A model generated the notes under the pieces. The model saw only the letters and a program-made list of their open reading frames with translations, was not told the DNA's origin and did not search any database. Positions 1-10,000 of a DNA stretch of 61,448 nucleotides are shown here, piece after piece. The translations under genes and the position numbers were made by a program. Position 1 is the stretch's first letter. Each line of letters opens with the position of its first letter. The DNA lies in the NCBI GenBank assembly GCA_000818945.1, contig KN805384.1, forward strand, positions 390,212-451,659, written 5' to 3'. The stretch comes from Schizochytrium sp. CCTCC M209059. Lineage: Eukaryota > Sar > Bigyra > Thraustochytrida > Thraustochytriidae.

Positions 1-348
1 GTCGTCTGCCGCGGTTCGGGAGAGTCGCTGGCTCGTGCGGGAGAATTTGAAAAACCAACCTCAAAAGAAAGAAAGAAGGGAGGAACTTGAAGGGAAGAGA
101 AGAGGGGGCTAACGTAGACATCAACGGCGACACGAGAGGCAAGGGCAGCATTCGCGCGGGCAAGTGGAGCAAAGAGGGGCCGCAAGTGGAAACGTGGCCG
201 AGGCAAGTGCCGCCAAAGGAAGGGGGTGGCACGTGCACGTGTGCGAAGGGGAGAAAGCTGGGGAAAAGACTGAAAGACTGACAGCGAATTGAATTGAATG
301 AAAGAGAGAAGGAGTGCACGAAAGCAAAGCACGCGCGTCCCAAGCGAG

Positions 349-419
349 CGCGACGCGAGCGCGACGCGAGCGCGAGGCAAGCGCGAGGCAAGCGCGAGGC
401 AAGCGCGAGGCGACGCGAG
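349..419. repeat. 11-bp tandem repeat
   Basis: Two related 11-bp units follow one another: GCGAGCGCGAC-like copies and then AAGCGCGAGGC-like copies. They make the surrounding reading frames Arg/Ala-rich without stops. Confidence 0.75.
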
Positions 420-873
420 AGATAGCGGCAGCGCCCGAGGCGAGGCGAGAAGGACGCTCCGCGGCGGACGGAGGAGGAGAGAGCGCGATGGCCAGAGCGA
501 TGACGAGCTTCCCGCGCGTCCCGCGTCCCAGCGAGCAAGACAGGCGAGCACAAGCAGCTGCGCTGGCGCGGCGGCAGACTTCGATCGAGGAGCCGGGTGG
601 CAGCAAGCAGAAGGGCGAGCAGTAGACTTTGTGGCGGCGCAAGGCGAGCGTGCCGCCTGCATGAAGAGCGTGAGTTGTTTGGGACGCGAAAGGGGTACTA
701 TACGTAAGTAAAGCGAAGCAGCTGCACTGGTATGTATCATCACAACTGCCACGACGTGGTCAATGGTCGCTGGCGGGTCGCAAAGAACCGGGGAAGATAG
801 TGGAGCCGGAGCAGCAGCGTCTTTGACGAAGAAAACGAACGAACAAACGAACGATTGAACGGATGCGGACCGA

Positions 874-930
874 CAGACCGACCGACCGACCGACCGACCG
901 ACCGATCGACTGATCGATCGACCGACCGAC
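874..930. repeat. CCGA/CGAT tetranucleotide microsatellite
   Basis: A run of CCGA units with CGAT interruptions. It is read as Thr-Asp-Arg-Pro on one strand and Arg-Ser-Val-Gly on the other, which explains the spurious ORFs here. Confidence 0.85.
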
Positions 931-1622
931 AAGCTTGGCCGACTCCAGAGAAGAGAACTTTCCACAGGCCGCTACCGCAAACAACGATGATGTGTGTCGG
1001 GCAAGTTGGCTGCATCGATCGCGTCGGCGGGATTTTCTTGTCTGCAGTCAGTCAGCAGCTAGGAAGTTGACTGATGCTAACAGTTGAACTGCCTGTGAGA
1101 AACGAACGCATCCTCCCGTTCCTGGTTGCTAAGCTATGGTTGGTTGCATCAGCAACTTGCTGCAGGAGCAGTTGCGACCATCTGACCCACTCGCGCATCC
1201 GGCGACTGACTATACAGATATACGTACGTACCTCGCTATACACTGCAAGCTGCAGTGGCGCAGTGTAGAAAAGGGACGCTACTTTCTCTCTGAGGCGGCC
1301 TTAATAAGTATATTTTTCCGTTTTCTTTGCGGAAGTGTGCCATATTCAAGGCCTATCTGGTTTCTCGCAAAGAGACCTATCCATGTTGATTTGAACCACT
1401 TCGCCTCGCGTGGCTGCAGCGCGGGCAGCGGCTGGACGCTTGAAGCAGGCAAAGCAAGACCAGACGAGCAAGACGGAGACAGCGCGTTTGCAGGCCGGAA
1501 GCGCGGTGGTGCTACCTCGCGCGTGGTTGCCCGGTTGCCCTTCAGCCCTCTCTCCCGCCCGCCTCGTGCCCGCCTGCCCCGCCTGCCCCTGTCGGCTGCG
1601 CGCCTGCCACAACCCACATACC

Positions 1623-2021
1623 ATGCTCCGCGCAGCCACGCGACTGGCGGCCCCGACGAGCCGGCGCCTGGGCGGCGTGCGCGCGCGAGGCTTCGCGGCT
1701 GCGGCCGCCGAGGCCGACGCACCGGAAGCTCCGGCCGCCGCCAGCAGTGATGCCAGCAACCCCCCTCCTGAGGACCGTGGCGTCGGCGAGCCGGGCAAGG
1801 CCGTGCCCGTGAACATCTTCAAGTCAGGCTCTGACCCGGTGCTCCTCGCCAAGGACGAGTACCCAGAGTGGCTCTTTGACATTCTCAAGCCGCCTGCCAC
1901 AGACAAAGAGGTGCTCAGCAAGAAGGATTCCATTACCTGGAAGAAGGGTGGTGCAAAGTACTTTCGTAAGCTCAACAAGCGACGCATCAAGGAAAACAAC
2001 ATGCGTGGTGACGCATTATGA
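1623..2021 (+). CDS. mitochondrial large-subunit ribosomal protein mL54 (L37/L54 family)
   Basis: A 132-residue protein of the mitochondrial ribosomal L37/L54 family, a small component of the mitoribosome large subunit. Residues 1 to about 25 form an Arg/Ala/Ser-rich mitochondrial targeting peptide (MLRAATRL, then RRLGGVRARGF). The conserved core is visible: VNIFKSGSDPVLL, then DEYPEWLFDIL, and a basic tail with KYFRKLNKRRIKENN, as expected for an rRNA-binding protein. The ATG at 1623 was chosen because the frame upstream is open but lacks conserved features and the targeting peptide begins exactly there. Length is normal for the family (about 105-140 residues). It is followed by 1.2 kb without a gene. 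Confidence 0.88.
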   Translation: MLRAATRLAAPTSRRLGGVRARGFAAAAAEADAPEAPAAASSDASNPPPEDRGVGEPGKAVPVNIFKSGSDPVLLAKDEYPEWLFDILKPPATDKEVLSKKDSITWKKGGAKYFRKLNKRRIKENNMRGDAL

Positions 2022-3285
2022 TCTCCTTTGCTGTGTCCTCCAGCGACCTCTTATTTCCTTTTCCCCATTCTCTTCGAAGTCGCCGTATCTGCGCTCTCTT
2101 TTCAAAGGCTCTGCGCGGCTTGTTGCGCAAGGCATGGCGCTTCGTATTTGCGAGCTGGCTCGCTCTGGTTCTGAAGTCTGTGGAAGACAAGACTTACCCG
2201 CCCTCGATTTCCCCCCTTTCCTTTTTCTGCTCCCCAAAAGGTGTTCTCGTTTAACCCTACGCTTGTCGCCATAATCAGGGTCTCAGCTTTCAAGAAATTG
2301 CGACAGGTCCTGCCCAATCGGCAGCGTCTGTCCACCTGGGTCTTATGAAATCTCGTTGAGCTGCGCGATGTGTCTCAGTGTGCTTTCTTTGTAGGATCTG
2401 CTTTCGGTCGCGTCTGTCCAGGCGCAGTGCGTGACCTTATATCTCTTCAAAACCGAAGACCACATTTTACTGCTCTGAAAGGCGTGCTTTATTTACTCCA
2501 TCACTTGTCCTGGCCTTCGGCCAGTGAATTCTATCCATCACTTGACCCCATTACTTGCCCTGACCTCGGCATCGTCTGGTAGCTTAACTTGCAGCAAAAA
2601 AACTCTCCTTTTTCTCTTTTTTCCGCAACCAAACGATTTTAGCGCTGCATTTTGTCCGGAGCAAATTCGCTGGACCAAGGGCCTGAATTATCATTTGTGG
2701 TGTTTTGAAGATGAGCAGCAAGATTGAAATAAGTTCTTTTACAAATTTTGGAGACGTCCAAGCGTAACAGACAAACCGACCTTCTTCTTCTTGTCGTGCA
2801 TGCATGCCCTGTCATAATCATGTTCGTGATTTCTGCGTCGCTTACGGATGATATTTTTTGTTCATTTTATGCTTTTGCAGCTTCTCTTTCGCTCTTAAGA
2901 TGTCGCTGCTGCATCGTGATCGATCAGAGTTCGCTACTTCGCCACATTGCGACTTTCTTTAGTCTTCTTATGTGGGCGATGCACAAGATACTTCGTCGCT
3001 CCTCCCCCTTTCTCTCTTTCTCTCTTTCTCTAAGATAGTAATGAGTAGAGGTGAGAGTCTGCCAGGTCAGCCGCGCCGGTGAGATAGATCCTCATGAACG
3101 CAAACGCGGAAGGAATAGACGCGCTCCGACAGACGGGCGGGCGGGCGAGGACGTGACTGCGCGGTGAGGACGCACGTCACGTGACTAGCCCTCGGGCGTG
3201 TGCTGACGAGAGGCAGGCTAGCTGCCCAACGTCGGGAAGGATCAACGTCAAGTAGCGGGAGCCGACCAGCAAGCAGGCAAGCAAG
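2022..3285. other. intergenic, nothing recognised
   Basis: This is pyrimidine-rich, lower-GC sequence with short overlapping ORFs in several frames, none with protein-like composition. It should contain the 3' end of the mL54 transcript and the promoter of the clathrin light chain gene. Confidence 0.5.
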
Positions 3286-3637
3286 ATGGCCGAGGAAGAC
3301 CCCTTCGGCTTTACCGAGGAGAGCAACGAGGAAATGCAGCACGTCGACGACTTTCAAGACCCGTTCCAGGAGAGCGAGGACGGTCAGCCTCCCTTCGATG
3401 CCTTTGGTGAAACTGACGATGTGGATGGCCAGGATGTAAGTTGAAACACAAATGTATTTCCGTGAACCCAAAGTCTCGTGTTCTAACCTGACAACACATC
3501 ACGACGCTTGCGCTTGCTGCTACGAGACTATTTAGGCTTTTGAGGAGTCGGAGGACGCCGAGGGCGGCTACGCCGATTTGGGCGGCGATGACGCCTTTGC
3601 AGAGTCTGATGGTGCAGATATGATGGATAACAACGAA

Positions 3638-3688
<51 letters not shown>

Positions 3689-4111
3689 CAGCAGCCTCAG
3701 CAAATGCCCGCGCAGCCGCACGAAAGCAGCATGGACGCCGAAGATTCTGACGCGGACGACGCTGCCCTCCGCGCTTTTCAGCGCAAGTGGGAGGCTGAGT
3801 TGAGCGAGAAGGATGCCAAGATGGAAACGCAGCGCAGCGAGATGAAGGAGCGCGCACAGCAGGAACTCGAAAAATTTAAGGCCGAAAAGGCAGACGCGCT
3901 CAAGTCGAGGCAAAAGACTAACCGCGAGCAAGAGGAGCACTTTCTCGAGGACATCAATGAGGCCCTCACTGCAGAAAACCCGTGGGAGCGCATTCTTAGC
4001 CTCGTAGATATCTCAAAGAGCTCCGGCGCCAAGGGCGAGGGCGGCGAGCGCGACCTCGCTCGTCTCCGCAAGATTTTCGTGCAGCTCAAAAACGACCCCC
4101 CCGCTCAATAA
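3286..4111 (+). CDS. clathrin light chain (2 exons)
   Basis: The exons are 3286-3435 and 3536-4111. The 100-bp intron (3436-3535) starts GTAAGT and ends TTTAG, and joining gives a 241-residue protein. The order of parts is that of clathrin light chains: an acidic N-terminus with DPFGF and DPFQ motifs, a long low-complexity stretch with a run of about 15 glutamines from CAG repeats (about 3643-3684), a heptad-like heavy-chain-binding coiled coil (about residues 130-190, starting near RAFQRKWEAELSEKD), and a C-terminal block with NPWERILSLVDI and RLRKIFVQLKN. It binds the clathrin heavy-chain hub on coated vesicles. The start is the first ATG that gives the family-typical acidic N-terminus. The poly-Q tract may vary in length between strains. 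Confidence 0.85.
3643..3684 (+). repeat. CAG trinucleotide run inside the clathrin light chain
   Basis: An uninterrupted CAG run encoding polyglutamine, followed by CCTCAGCAG units. It lies between the acidic N-terminus and the coiled coil. Confidence 0.85.
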
Positions 4112-4880
4112 TCTAAGCCGAAAAAAAGCAGACCGAATCTATTCTGATTTGCAAGGCCGTGCAGTGCATGTGGGCCCAAGATCTTGAAGATTACGCGAAA
4201 AGAAAACACAAGCTGCGTCACAAGATGCCTAGCTCGCTGTGTACGTTGGGCCAGACGCAAGCTCGCCCACACAACGAGGGGAAGAAAAAGGAAGAGAAGA
4301 AAAGGAAAAGGAAAAGCAAACATGATCTATTGTTCTGCTTCTTCGTTAATGATAGGGTGGCGATGATGATTGTGAGATGGCAATGTGCGCCAGGAGTCCT
4401 TGAAATACAGGCGCCGTTCTCGGCGCCTTTAGTCCTTATCAATTGATCTTCTCTCGAACACGTTCACAACGTACGTACAGACAGCAGCCCTGCTGTGCGC
4501 GTAGGTCAATCTCCAAGGGACTAGCCACTGTCTCTCCACATACCATCAGTATTACGATATTCGTGCTCATGGACAGCAATACAGCCGAGGGCTATGCTAT
4601 CTCAAATGCTCCACGCATCGGTTTGTTTCTTCTTCTTCTTCCTTCTTTTTTCTTGTTTTTCTTCTTTTCTTTTCTTATCGTAGGTGACGACCTTGAGGAA
4701 TACAATTTGCAGTTGACACATGCGTCCAAAAGCCCGAGGAGCAGTACAGCAACATAAAGGTGCGAGAACTAACTCTTTCCTGTTTTTCTCTCTTTCTTTC
4801 TCTCCCTTTCTTCCTATTTCTCCCTTGATTGCGCCGCACGCGCAACGGGCAACTCGACGATATTGATGTGCGCTGCAAAC
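4112..4880. other. convergent intergenic region with a strong hairpin
   Basis: The 3' ends of the clathrin light chain (+) and prefoldin 6 (-) face each other here. No ORF is convincing. A perfect inverted repeat at 4409-4428 (8-bp stem AGGCGCCG, TTCT loop) is followed by TTT. The rest is A/G-rich then T/C-rich low-complexity DNA. Confidence 0.6.
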
Positions 4881-5426
4881 TTATTCCTCCTCTCCAGATT
4901 GCTGCTGCTTTTGCTGAATCTGGGCGACCTCCTGTTGAAGCTTGCCAATTTCCTGCTGGAGCTTGTTCTTGGCCGCCTCCTTCTCTTTGAAGGTCTTGTC
5001 CAATCGGTCACTGCATGCACAAAGATGTAAATGATGCAATAAAACATGCGCATGTATTGTCAGCGTCATCCTCACTCACGCTTGCTAATTTTTTCTTCTT
5101 TGAGCCTCTTGGCATCCCTTGCAACCCAAACGGAGATCATTTGGATCACGTAAAACTTACATTTCCGACTGCAGGCGGTCCAGGCGCTGCTTCACCATGG
5201 CCTTGGCGTCCGGAAGGTCGACCTTGACGAGCACGGGGCCCATGGACTTGAAAACCTCGGCGTCCTCGTCAAGGATCTTCAGCTCGCCCTCGACGGCCTG
5301 GTTCTCCATGAGCTGTGCGCGAAGCTGCTCAGCCTGTTTGTTGAGCTGGCCCTGCTCGGCGTCAAGGGCTTCAAACTGCTTGATCAGGCCCTGGCCGCGC
5401 TGCTCGATGGCTCCGATATCCGCCAT
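4881..5426 (-). CDS. PFD6: prefoldin subunit 6 (beta-type; 2 exons)
   Basis: On the minus strand exon 1 is 5426-5161 and exon 2 is 5010-4881. The 150-bp intron (5011-5160) has donor GTAAGT and acceptor GCATGCAG. The splice falls inside an Ile codon and joins LQSE to DRLDKTFKEKE. The product has 131 residues, the normal size. Two long coiled-coil helices flank the beta-hairpin region (about residues 45-85, with VLVKVDLPDAKAMVKQRL), the beta-type prefoldin pattern; the tail is Gln/Glu-rich. Prefoldin passes nascent actin and tubulin to the CCT chaperonin, one subunit of which is encoded at 44428-46185. The ATG at 5426 gives MADIGAIEQRG, a good family start. Confidence 0.85.
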
Positions 5427-6360
5427 CTTGCCCCGCCGTTTCTGCTCTTCTCTTTCACCTCTCTCGGTGCGCGCGCGCGCGAGGACGACCCGGCGGCGAG
5501 TAGATAGGCAGGCAGGCAGGCAGGAACGCACGTACGCAAGCAGCGCCACGCAAGATCAAGCTCTGATGAACGATCGAACGAACGAACGAACGAACGAACG
5601 AATCAGCTCCGTGAGCACGCCGCCATCGCGAACGTTGTTGCGCTGCTCGTCCTCCCCAAACCTAACCTAACCGCGGGGCTCTAACCGGCCGCGGCCGCCA
5701 AACCTGACCTGCCCAGGACCCCCAAAATCACCCGTGCCGGTTTTAGGTGCCCGCGAAGCGTCCACCCATTCATTCGTTGGCTCCTTCTTCCTTCCTTCCT
5801 TCCTTCCTTCCTCCCTCCCTCGCAGCCAACCAACCAACCGCTGCAGCTGCAGCCGCTGCCGCCACCCAAACCTCTCGGCGCGCTGCGCAGCGCTGCGCAG
5901 CGCCGCGCAGACCCTCGCGAGGGCGCGCGGCGCGGCCGCCGGGGCGAGGCGGCGAGGCGGCAAACCCGAAAGGCGCCGGGCCTTAGCGAGAAAGATGCAG
6001 TGCGGCTGCACATGCCGCGCCCTGCGCAGGCGCCCCGCCGCCCGCGACCTCGCCCTTGACCGCGCTCGCGACCACGCCCGCCGCGCCCGCCGCGCGACCT
6101 CGGGCTGAGCAGCGCGGCCGCGTGCCGAGGCCTTGCGCGAGGTCGCGGCCAAGGGCGCGGAGCGAGGGAGGCCCCGAAAGGAGAAGGCGAGGCGGGCGCC
6201 GAGCAGAAGACAGACTCCTAGGAGCAAGCAGAGCGACGAGGAGCCGAGGACGTGCACGCGCCCACCCACCCGGCAGAGAAGAGCGGAGCAGAACAGACCG
6301 CCATCAAAACAGACCACCATCAAAGCGGCGACGGTACGTGCGGCCAGAGCGGCGCGAGCG

Positions 6361-6530
6361 AGAGCGGGAGCGGGAGCGGGAGCGGGAGCGGGAGCGGGAG
6401 CGAGAGCGGGAGCGGGAGCGGGAGCGGGAGCGGGAGCGGGAGCGGGAGCGGGAGCGGGAGCGGGAGCGGGAGCGGGAGCGGGAGCGGGAGCGGGAGCGAG
6501 AGCGGGAGCGGGAGCGGGAGCGAGAGCGCA
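6361..6530 (+). repeat. GGGAGC hexanucleotide array
   Basis: About 28 copies of a purine-rich GGGAGC unit with a few GAGAGC variants, wholly purine on the plus strand apart from the C. Translated, it gives Ser-Gly, Glu-Arg or Ala-Gly dipeptide repeats. Confidence 0.9.
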
Positions 6531-6917
6531 GCGAGCTGTCGCGTGTGGCGAGCAAGGTCGTCCGCGAGAAGAGAGTCGCGATCGACGCGGTCCGGGAGAA
6601 GAGGGAGAAAGCAAGCCGAGCGAGCAAGGGACGGCCGACGCGGCGACGGCGAGGACGCGCGTGTAGGTATAAGAGGGAGGGAGGGAGGGAGAGATGTGTA
6701 GAGGTCGCCCCCCGATCTCAGCCGTGTGGTCTCTAAAACCTACGAGATCCACCAACTCGCGAGGGGGCACATTGCCAGGGCAAGGGGTCATTTGCAGAGC
6801 CCTTGTCTAGACTCCAGCATACTGGGTGCCGCGCCCTGGTGGCGGCGCCTTTATGGTGTTGGTGGCCATTTCCATGTCTTGGCGATCCCCGATCACAAGC
6901 TTGTTTTGCGCAAAAGG

Positions 6918-6929
6918 AGAGAGAGAGAG

Positions 6930-7006
<77 letters not shown>
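6918..7006 (+). repeat. GA then GT dinucleotide microsatellite
   Basis: A short GA run (about 6918-6933) leads directly into a nearly pure GT run of about 36 copies (about 6934-7006). It ends about 95 bp before the start codon of the multicopper oxidase, so it lies in its promoter or 5' leader. Alternating purine-pyrimidine GT runs can adopt Z-DNA; whether this one does is not known. Confidence 0.9.
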
Positions 7007-7013
<7 letters not shown>

Positions 7014-7099
7014 TTGAGATGACGTGACCATCAGGAAACTTTTAAAGCAAACAGCCACACTGACTGACGTTCTTGTGTGTGTCTTCAACAGCCAGAGAA

Positions 7100-10000
7100 A
7101 TGTCATGGCGCTCTAAGCGAACTTTATGCGCACTTCATGCACGAAGCAATCCGATTGCTTCGCCCTCCATCACCACCTTACTTCTTTGTATTGTAGCGTT
7201 CCTAATACCAAGCTACAATGCCCAGACCAGCTCGAATTGCGACACTGGGCTTGCATATGCTGTGCTGAATGATTGCCCCCTTGCCGAGATCGCGCTCCAG
7301 GGAGGAGACGCGCTCGACCTTGTGTATACCACCCATGCATGGCGGCTGCCCTTTGTGCGGCGCTACTCGGACACCATTGAAGGGACCTTTGTCTTTACGG
7401 GCAAGGGCTTTGGCTCCGAGGACACCGGCATCTCGGCACCGGGTCCTTTGCTTCGCATTGCCAAGGGGGCAAATATTCGCGTTCGTCTCTTGAATGACCA
7501 AGACGCGCCTGATGACGGCAATTATGTCGTCAATCTGCACACGCATGGACTTCATGTATCTCCAAATGAAGATGATGTCACCTTTACCATATCCCCTGGC
7601 GAATCGCATACCTATGATTACCATTTTTCCACTGATCATGCTGGTGGCACGCATTGGTATCATCCTCATGCGCATTTTCTCTCTGAACTTTCCACCGCAG
7701 GGGGCGCGGCTGGTATGATCGTCGTGAATGACGCGAACGATGCCTCTGAGATCCCTCAGGAAATCATGGACGCTCCAGAGATCCCCCTTGTCGTACAGCA
7801 AATCGAGTTTGAAAAGCTTAACGGTCTTGCGAATGGCTCACTTACTGAACTTCGCGGCAATGTGCACGATGACCTCATTGACTTCGATTTCTCCGAGCAA
7901 GGACTCGACAAGCTTCAAGGTCTTGGCGAGCTCAAAGAACGCATGTATCTCGTCAATGGCTTTTGGCAGCCGAGGATACAAGTCGAACAGGGACGTTGGT
8001 ATCGCCTTCGCGTCCTTAATGTTGCTGCTGTGCAGGACATGAAGTTGACGCTCTACAATGACGTAGACGGCGATGCGCAGTGTCGCGTTGTCTTGATTGC
8101 CAAGGATGGGGTCTACATGCCCGATGGCCCTCGCACAATGCGTTTTGACCTTGGTCAAAGTATTCATCTTCACCCTGCGAATCGCGCGGACCTCTTTTTG
8201 CGATGCGATGGAACCATCGGAGCTGTCGCAGACGTCTATGACAGCTTCAACCGCTTCACAGATGGCCTCGTTGACCCAGACAAGGAGGATATTTACAAGC
8301 GTGAACTCATATGGCGCGTCGAGGTGATTGCATCTTCTTCGGCTACGAGCGAGTCAGACGCAGTTCCCAGGAATTTCACGTTCACTCCCTGCCTGCCCTT
8401 TTATCAAAGTGACCTTCGCGATGTCTCTGCAGATTTTAATGGTGGCGCAACGTACCCACAACGTCTGGGCTTTGTGGACCAGGGCCTTGTTCGTCCGAAT
8501 TATGAGATCCGATGGAGTCGAAATAGCAAAGTCTTTTACATGTCTGTGGAACCTGACCAAATCAACGACGCTATCTTCGAGCGTTGGGGTTGGGCCAATG
8601 ACCTTGTGGAAGAACAACGCAATGTCACCATCATGGTCATTGGTCATGTGCAGCAGTGGATAATCACGGCAAACAGCGCGAGTCACCCACTTCACGTTCA
8701 TGTGAATCATTTTCAACTTGTCGACGACATCGAGGATGGAACGGGATATCACCGTCGAGGCGACTGGATCGACACGCTGAGACCTCGCTACGAATACGAA
8801 GTTGCCATTCGATTTCGGCCCGATACATTTACGGGCCGGATCGTTCTACATTGCCACAATTTGGATCACAGCGATTTGGGTTCTTTGGCGCAGGCGTGGG
8901 TGATTAGCGATCCAGATGTTGAGGATTCGCGCGTTACATCCCTTACCCGTCCTTGGGCCGATGTTTGTGCCGACAAGGTGTCTCTCGTTGCTCTTGAGGA
9001 TCCGTCAATGACTCCAGCGCCCACGCCATATCCATCGCGTTATGGAGGTGGTAACGTGGAAACAAAAGCACCGACGGTGAAACCCACGACACCGAGACCG
9101 ACTGCTTACCCAACGCGAGCGCCAACGCAGAAGCCCACGACGCGGAGACCGACCTCGTTTCCAACACGAGCACCAACGTTGCAGCCGACCGCTTTTCCCA
9201 CGCAGGCGCCGACGCTACAACCAACAATGAGCCCGACCAAGTTTCCAACGCATTTCCCAACCATGTATCCGACAAAGCTGTCTACAGCCGCTCCGACAAG
9301 CAGACCAACACCACGACCCACTTTGAGACCGACGCAAAGACCGACACCGCGTCCCACACGGAGTCCCACTGCTTATCCAACGAAAGTGCCAACGTACCGA
9401 GCAACATCACCGCCAGTCATTCCGCAGCTTTGTCTCGATGCCGAAGTTTCTGGACCCATCTTGACGCAGGATGGACTTGTTCTGCGCAGCATATGTTACG
9501 AAGAGGGGCAGGACAGGTGCTGGACGCGTGACTACGGTGCATATAGCTCTCTTGTATACATGCCCGCTCAAGGGGATGATACCAGTGGCACGTGTCTGTC
9601 GGATGAGCTCGCGCGGACGCAGCTCACGTACGAGCTTCCACCTTTCGCTCTTGTGCCCGGTCAGCAGTACACATTCAAGCTTCGCAGTGACGATGACATC
9701 GCCTTTGTTGATGTGGCCATTGCTGATGCCGCCTTGATCTCATCGTTCAACGCCTCGCGGTCGATTGGAAGGTCAGGTGTCGATCCGTTCTCGCTTTTTG
9801 CCGAGGTGCAAGCTCAAGACGGCGTGCAGGGTCCTTTTGAGGTTCGCTTTTCCCTCGAGTGGGACGCTGATAAAGGCGTAGTTATACCGTTTGCTCCCTT
9901 TTCCTCTAGCTCTGCCCTTTACGGCCTGGTTTTGCCATTGACGCGGGCCACTGATGCTGGACAGACGCTGCGTCTCTTTGCACAAGTACGTGGCGACAAT

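Larger units (their letters stand above)
1..1622. other. intergenic, repeat-rich, no gene seen
   Basis: No ORF here looks like a protein; the long ones are Arg/Ala/Ser-rich translations of GC-rich low-complexity DNA. It holds three GGCAAGTG/CGCAAGTG motifs about 21 bp apart (159-209), an 11-bp tandem repeat rich in GCGAG (about 349-419) and a CCGA/CGAT tetranucleotide run (about 874-930). The last part should contain the promoter of the mL54 gene that starts at 1623. Confidence 0.6.
5427..7099. other. divergent intergenic region dominated by simple repeats
   Basis: This is the gap between the divergent prefoldin 6 (-) and multicopper oxidase (+) genes. It contains short GGCA (about 5507-5524), AACG (about 5576-5603) and TTCC (about 5795-5823) runs, a very GC-rich block (5860-6360), a GGGAGC array, and adjoining GA and GT dinucleotide runs. 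The ORFs are Ala-Pro, Arg-Glu, Gly-Ser or Val-Cys repeats of these tracts and are not supported as genes. Confidence 0.7.

Noticed and set aside
5667..6791. 374-residue minus-strand ORF and several plus-strand ORFs in the same stretch
   Set aside because: Composition is Ala-Pro, Arg-Ser or Gly-Ser repeats from GC-rich and GGGAGC DNA; overlapping frames are open on both strands.
8943..9369. Minus-strand ORFs opposite the oxidase linker (Gly-Val-rich repeats)
   Set aside because: They are the antisense of the PTxxPT coding repeat.
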